Shown here: positions 61,255 to 64,000 of the stretch, piece by piece
Numbering within the stretch: position 1 is the stretch's first letter
How the letters are laid out: every line of letters starts with the position of its first letter
Notes under the pieces: generated by a model
The model's input: the letters and a program-made list of their open reading frames with translations, nothing else
The model's database searches: none
Told to the model about the DNA's origin: nothing
From: Pycnococcus provasolii
Lineage: Eukaryota; Chlorophyta; Pseudoscourfieldiophyceae; Pseudoscourfieldiales
Direction: 5' to 3'
Length of the DNA stretch: 64,000 nucleotides
Assembly: GCA_049487715.1 (NCBI GenBank)
Contig: CP150558.1
Location: 186,001 to 250,000 of the forward strand
Made by a program: the position numbers and the translations under genes

Positions 61255-64000
61255 ATCGCCACCCGCCGCCGCCTCATGCAGGCACCCACGGATACGGACC
61301 GCTTCTTCACCGGCCTTATCGACGAGGTGCGCATCTTCGCAAAGGCGAACGCCAAGCACGACTGGTTCCTCCCGCTCTCGAAGCAGGCGAGTGCCGACAA
61401 GGCGCACGCGTACTTCCGCTTCAACCCGGGATACCCAACAGCCTCGCAGTCGCAGACATACTACACGGAGACGATGGAGGCCAAGCCCGTGGAGCGCAAC
61501 TCGGCCGACTCCGCAAACCCGCTTGGCCTGATTCGCTACTCGGAGAGCGGCGCCCAGTCTGACGCCGTGCCCATCCCCAAGTACGAGTTCGTCGAGGGCC
61601 CGTGGGAGCCTGCGTCGACACTGTCGACCACGATCCAGTTCAACGGCGCGACGGTTGCGGCCGCACCTATGGACTCGAACGCTGTGTCGTACGCCAAGCC
61701 CGCCGGAGTGAACTTCGCCAAGTCGCAGTGGACGAAGTGCGCATTCTACATGCTCATGCCGAAGAACGAGAGTGTGACGCCCTACGAGCTTGAGACTACG
61801 GTGGTGTACACGACTCCCGAGTACATCATGACGAACCGCATGAACTCGTCGCACTTGGTCTCCGCGGGACACGAGATTCTCTGCCCGCTGCCCGATGCAT
61901 TCCTGCCGCACGTCGCGGAGGTGGCGGTGACCACGCCCCGTGCCGTGCCGTCCAAGACAGCCTCCTTCACGTTCAAGGAGATGGCGATGGATTTTGGCGG
62001 AGACGTCAAGAAGTCGGAGACCATGGTGTACTGCTCGGCGAACGAGGACACTTCCACGTGCAGCCTCTCCTGCCCGGCGGGACAGCGCCTCGACAAGGTG
62101 CTCTTCGCATCTTACGGAAGGCCGAAGAACCCTGGCAACATGAAGACGGTCAAGGGATGCGACCACAAGAAGACGGCGGTGCCGTACGACTGGACCAAGT
62201 ACGAGATCAACCCGGAGTGCCACAGCGACAGCAGCAAGCCGTCCGGCTTCACCTTCGACCTCGTCGAGTCGCAGTGCCTTGGCCAGACGGCGTGCTCCAT
62301 CAGCCCGAAGAACGAGGTGTTCGGCGACCCGTGCCCCGGCAACGACAAGTGGGTGTCCATCGCCATGCGATGCTCCGACCGCTACATGCAGAAGGACTAT
62401 GTGATGGACCACGAAGTCTCTAAGCTCGTGACATCCGACGCGTACTCGTTCGGTGCATGGATCAAGCCGATGCCAGTGGTCACGTCGACCGGCGCGGCGG
62501 CGACGAAGGTGATGACAATCGCCGCGTTCGGCACGTCGAGCCTGAACAAGGAGACGAAGATGAACCTCGGAGTCATCCAGTACAAGGGCACTGGCCCGAA
62601 GGGTGAGGCGTACTACTACGACGAGAACATCCTCGACGTCAAGCCCAAGTACGCCTCCGGCAAGTTCATGGAGCTGTCCGCCGGCGAGTGGGCTCACGTG
62701 TTCGTCACGATCGACGCCGACAACAACGGCGTGTTCTACGTCAACGCGCAGCCTGTGCAGACGTTTACGACGGCGTCGCGACCGGACAAGACGGGATCCG
62801 GACTGTTCACCGTGGGCATGGATTACGACGACAACTACGTGCCGAAGGAATTCTACCTCGGCATGATCGACAATGTGGCTGTCTACAACGAGAATCTCTC
62901 CGCCTCCATGGTCGAGAAGGTTGCGTACTGGGCTCGCTCCGCGGAGTCGAGCCTGCTGCTGCACCTGAAGTTCAACCTGAACCTCGGCGCCATGGTGCCT
63001 GCCAAGGTTGGGCCGGACGGCACCGCGTCGTCGTCGACGACCACCGTGTACTCGAACACCACGGGAACCTTCACGGGCACGTCTACCGTGCACCCCACCT
63101 ACGCGTACACTGGCGCACCGTGGTTCCCCGCGGAGACGCTGTCGGTGAAGTACCCGCTCGGCTACGCCCAGATGGCTGTGGGAAGCGAGGTGACCATCAA
63201 GGGCGTTAACTTCGTCGAGACGTCCGTGACGACGCTGAATGGCGCGTCGCTAGACTACTCCATCGTCGACGACGAGACCATCAAGGCGACGCTGCCAAAC
63301 GCCGCGTGCGTGGAGGGCGCGAAGACGCTCACCGTGTCCAACGGCCCTGCCGGCGGATTTGGCTCCACCTCCTTCTCCCAGATGGTGTCGAACATGGACC
63401 TGTCCACCGACCTGTCGTGCTTCTACCCGTTCAACGGCGATGCCCAGGACCTCGCGTCGTCCAACCACGGAACCGTTGTTGGCGCCGATCTCGTCGCCGG
63501 CATGCGCGGATACAACAACACCGCCTACACGTTTGGCGCGAAGGACTACATCTCCATCCCAGGATGCACGGGATCGACTGTCGCCATGTGGGTGTACCAC
63601 TACGACGTCGACTTCCCCTCCACGCCGGACGACTACCCCTCGTGGGAGGCGACGACGGGATACCCGTCGTGCGCCGCCACGAAGGATACCCTCCAGGCTG
63701 GCAGCTGGAAGTTTGTGGCTGGCTACATGTCCGGCTCGACCTTGGAGACATTCGTGAATGGCGAGAAAGTGTCGTCGACGTCCAAGTACGCGGACGTCAT
63801 CGACGAGGTGCTCACCGCGAAGAAGATTGGCCTCAACTTCGAGGGCGTCATCGACTCCGTGGCGGTGTACTCCCGCGTGCTGTGCGCGGAGGAAATCAAG
63901 GAGCTGTACAAGACTTGGGACTACGCCGCGCTGTTCGGCACCGGCAAGTCCACGACGGTGTCGGTGCCCGCGCTCACGGCGCCCAAGGGTGCCGCTGGCC
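54614..64000 (+). CDS. Giant secreted LamG / IPT / SUEL-lectin surface protein, 3'-partial
   Basis: Exon 1 (54614-54698) encodes a signal peptide, GAMSLFALLLLAVCSLQLAS; a GTACGC...ACACAG intron of 386 nt follows, and exon 2 (55085) is open to base 64000, about 3,000 residues without a stop. The splice gives ASA-THFRFGTISWG, a clean cleavage site and a known extracellular-domain start. Domains in order: an N-terminal HFRFGTISW region; an Ig/cadherin-like LHIDRFTGVVRW (~450); LamG-like folds near 1012-1201, 1420-1584, 1826-2111 (split by two poly-Pro tracts with RRELL and RRRLM), 2464-2633 and 2806-2971; IPT/TIG-like folds near 1330-1408, 1735-1820 and 2711-2795; and a SUEL-type lectin (about 2351-2461: LSCPAGQRLDKVLFASYGRP, then a Cys-rich end). 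Such proteins coat cells or adhere. The substrate is unknown, and the C terminus lies beyond the window. Confidence 0.9.

Noticed and set aside
59977-63093. A 1,038-codon open frame on the minus strand opposite the giant surface-protein gene
   Set aside because: The plus strand encodes recognisable LamG, IPT and SUEL domains without a stop. The antisense frame is Arg/His/Val-rich, a shadow of GC-rich codon bias. The same holds for the 568-codon minus frame at 55783-57489.
1-64000. tRNA, rRNA, CRISPR arrays, bacterial operons or ribosome binding sites
   Set aside because: No cloverleaf with A/B boxes that I could support by eye, no rRNA stretches and no repeat-spacer arrays. The window is eukaryotic, so bacterial signals are not expected; a tRNAscan run would be decisive.

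Overview
This is a nuclear genome window from a photosynthetic eukaryote, most likely a green-lineage microalga of the prasinophyte/chlorophyte kind. The evidence is long Ser-Pro(n) hydroxyproline-rich tracts, a plant-type FAD-oxidoreductase/cyclopropane synthase fusion, a PPR protein, several proteins with chloroplast-transit-like N termini, and a Rubisco-small-subunit-like domain. Genes are mostly single-exon. The introns I could reconstruct are few and usually short (59-126 nt, one of 386 nt), and convergent neighbours end 57-216 bp apart. The species cannot be fixed from sequence alone.

Layout. 1-15 kb: the 3' end of a membrane protein, a proline-rich signal-anchor protein (-), a low-complexity coiled-coil protein (+), a one-TM coiled-coil protein (-), a cyclopropane synthase (+), a PPR protein (-) and an LRR protein (-). 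15-23 kb: a selenoprotein U gene, read through an in-frame TGA and followed by a SECIS-like hairpin (+), then two paralogous giant multi-pass membrane proteins arranged tail to tail. 24-35 kb: HRD1-type E3 ligase (+), a Q-rich unknown (-), a 2.2 kb gene-poor stretch with a Ty3/gypsy remnant, a UBL+ZZ protein (+), a NIP30/FAM192A protein (+) and ESF2/ABT1 (-). 35-45 kb: a Ran-binding-domain protein (+), CLUAP1/IFT38 (-), KEOPS subunit PCC1 (+), a TrmK-like tRNA methyltransferase (-), a lipid-anchored GNAT acetyltransferase (+), a plastid-type protein with a C-terminal RbcS-like domain (+), splicing factor YJU2 (-) and eIF6 (+). 45-64 kb: a thylakoid-type membrane protein (+), a disordered unknown (-), a GT32-FkbM fusion (+) and the first ~3,000 residues of a giant secreted LamG/IPT/SUEL-lectin protein that runs off the right edge.

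Themes. Several genes serve ribosome and tRNA biology (ESF2, eIF6, PCC1, TrmK) or ubiquitin/ER quality control (HRD1, UBL-ZZ). Cell-surface and secretory genes sit at both ends. Intergenic DNA carries recurring signals: short telomere-like (CCCTAA)n or CCCCTAAA arrays, nearly always in the same orientation upstream of a gene, and a repeated CTATCGTAG motif.

The two observations most worth following are the selenoprotein U gene, which looks like two ORFs split by a stop but has a UxxC motif and a downstream SECIS candidate, and the transit-peptide protein ending in a small-subunit-like domain, a possible Rubisco-binding/pyrenoid protein.
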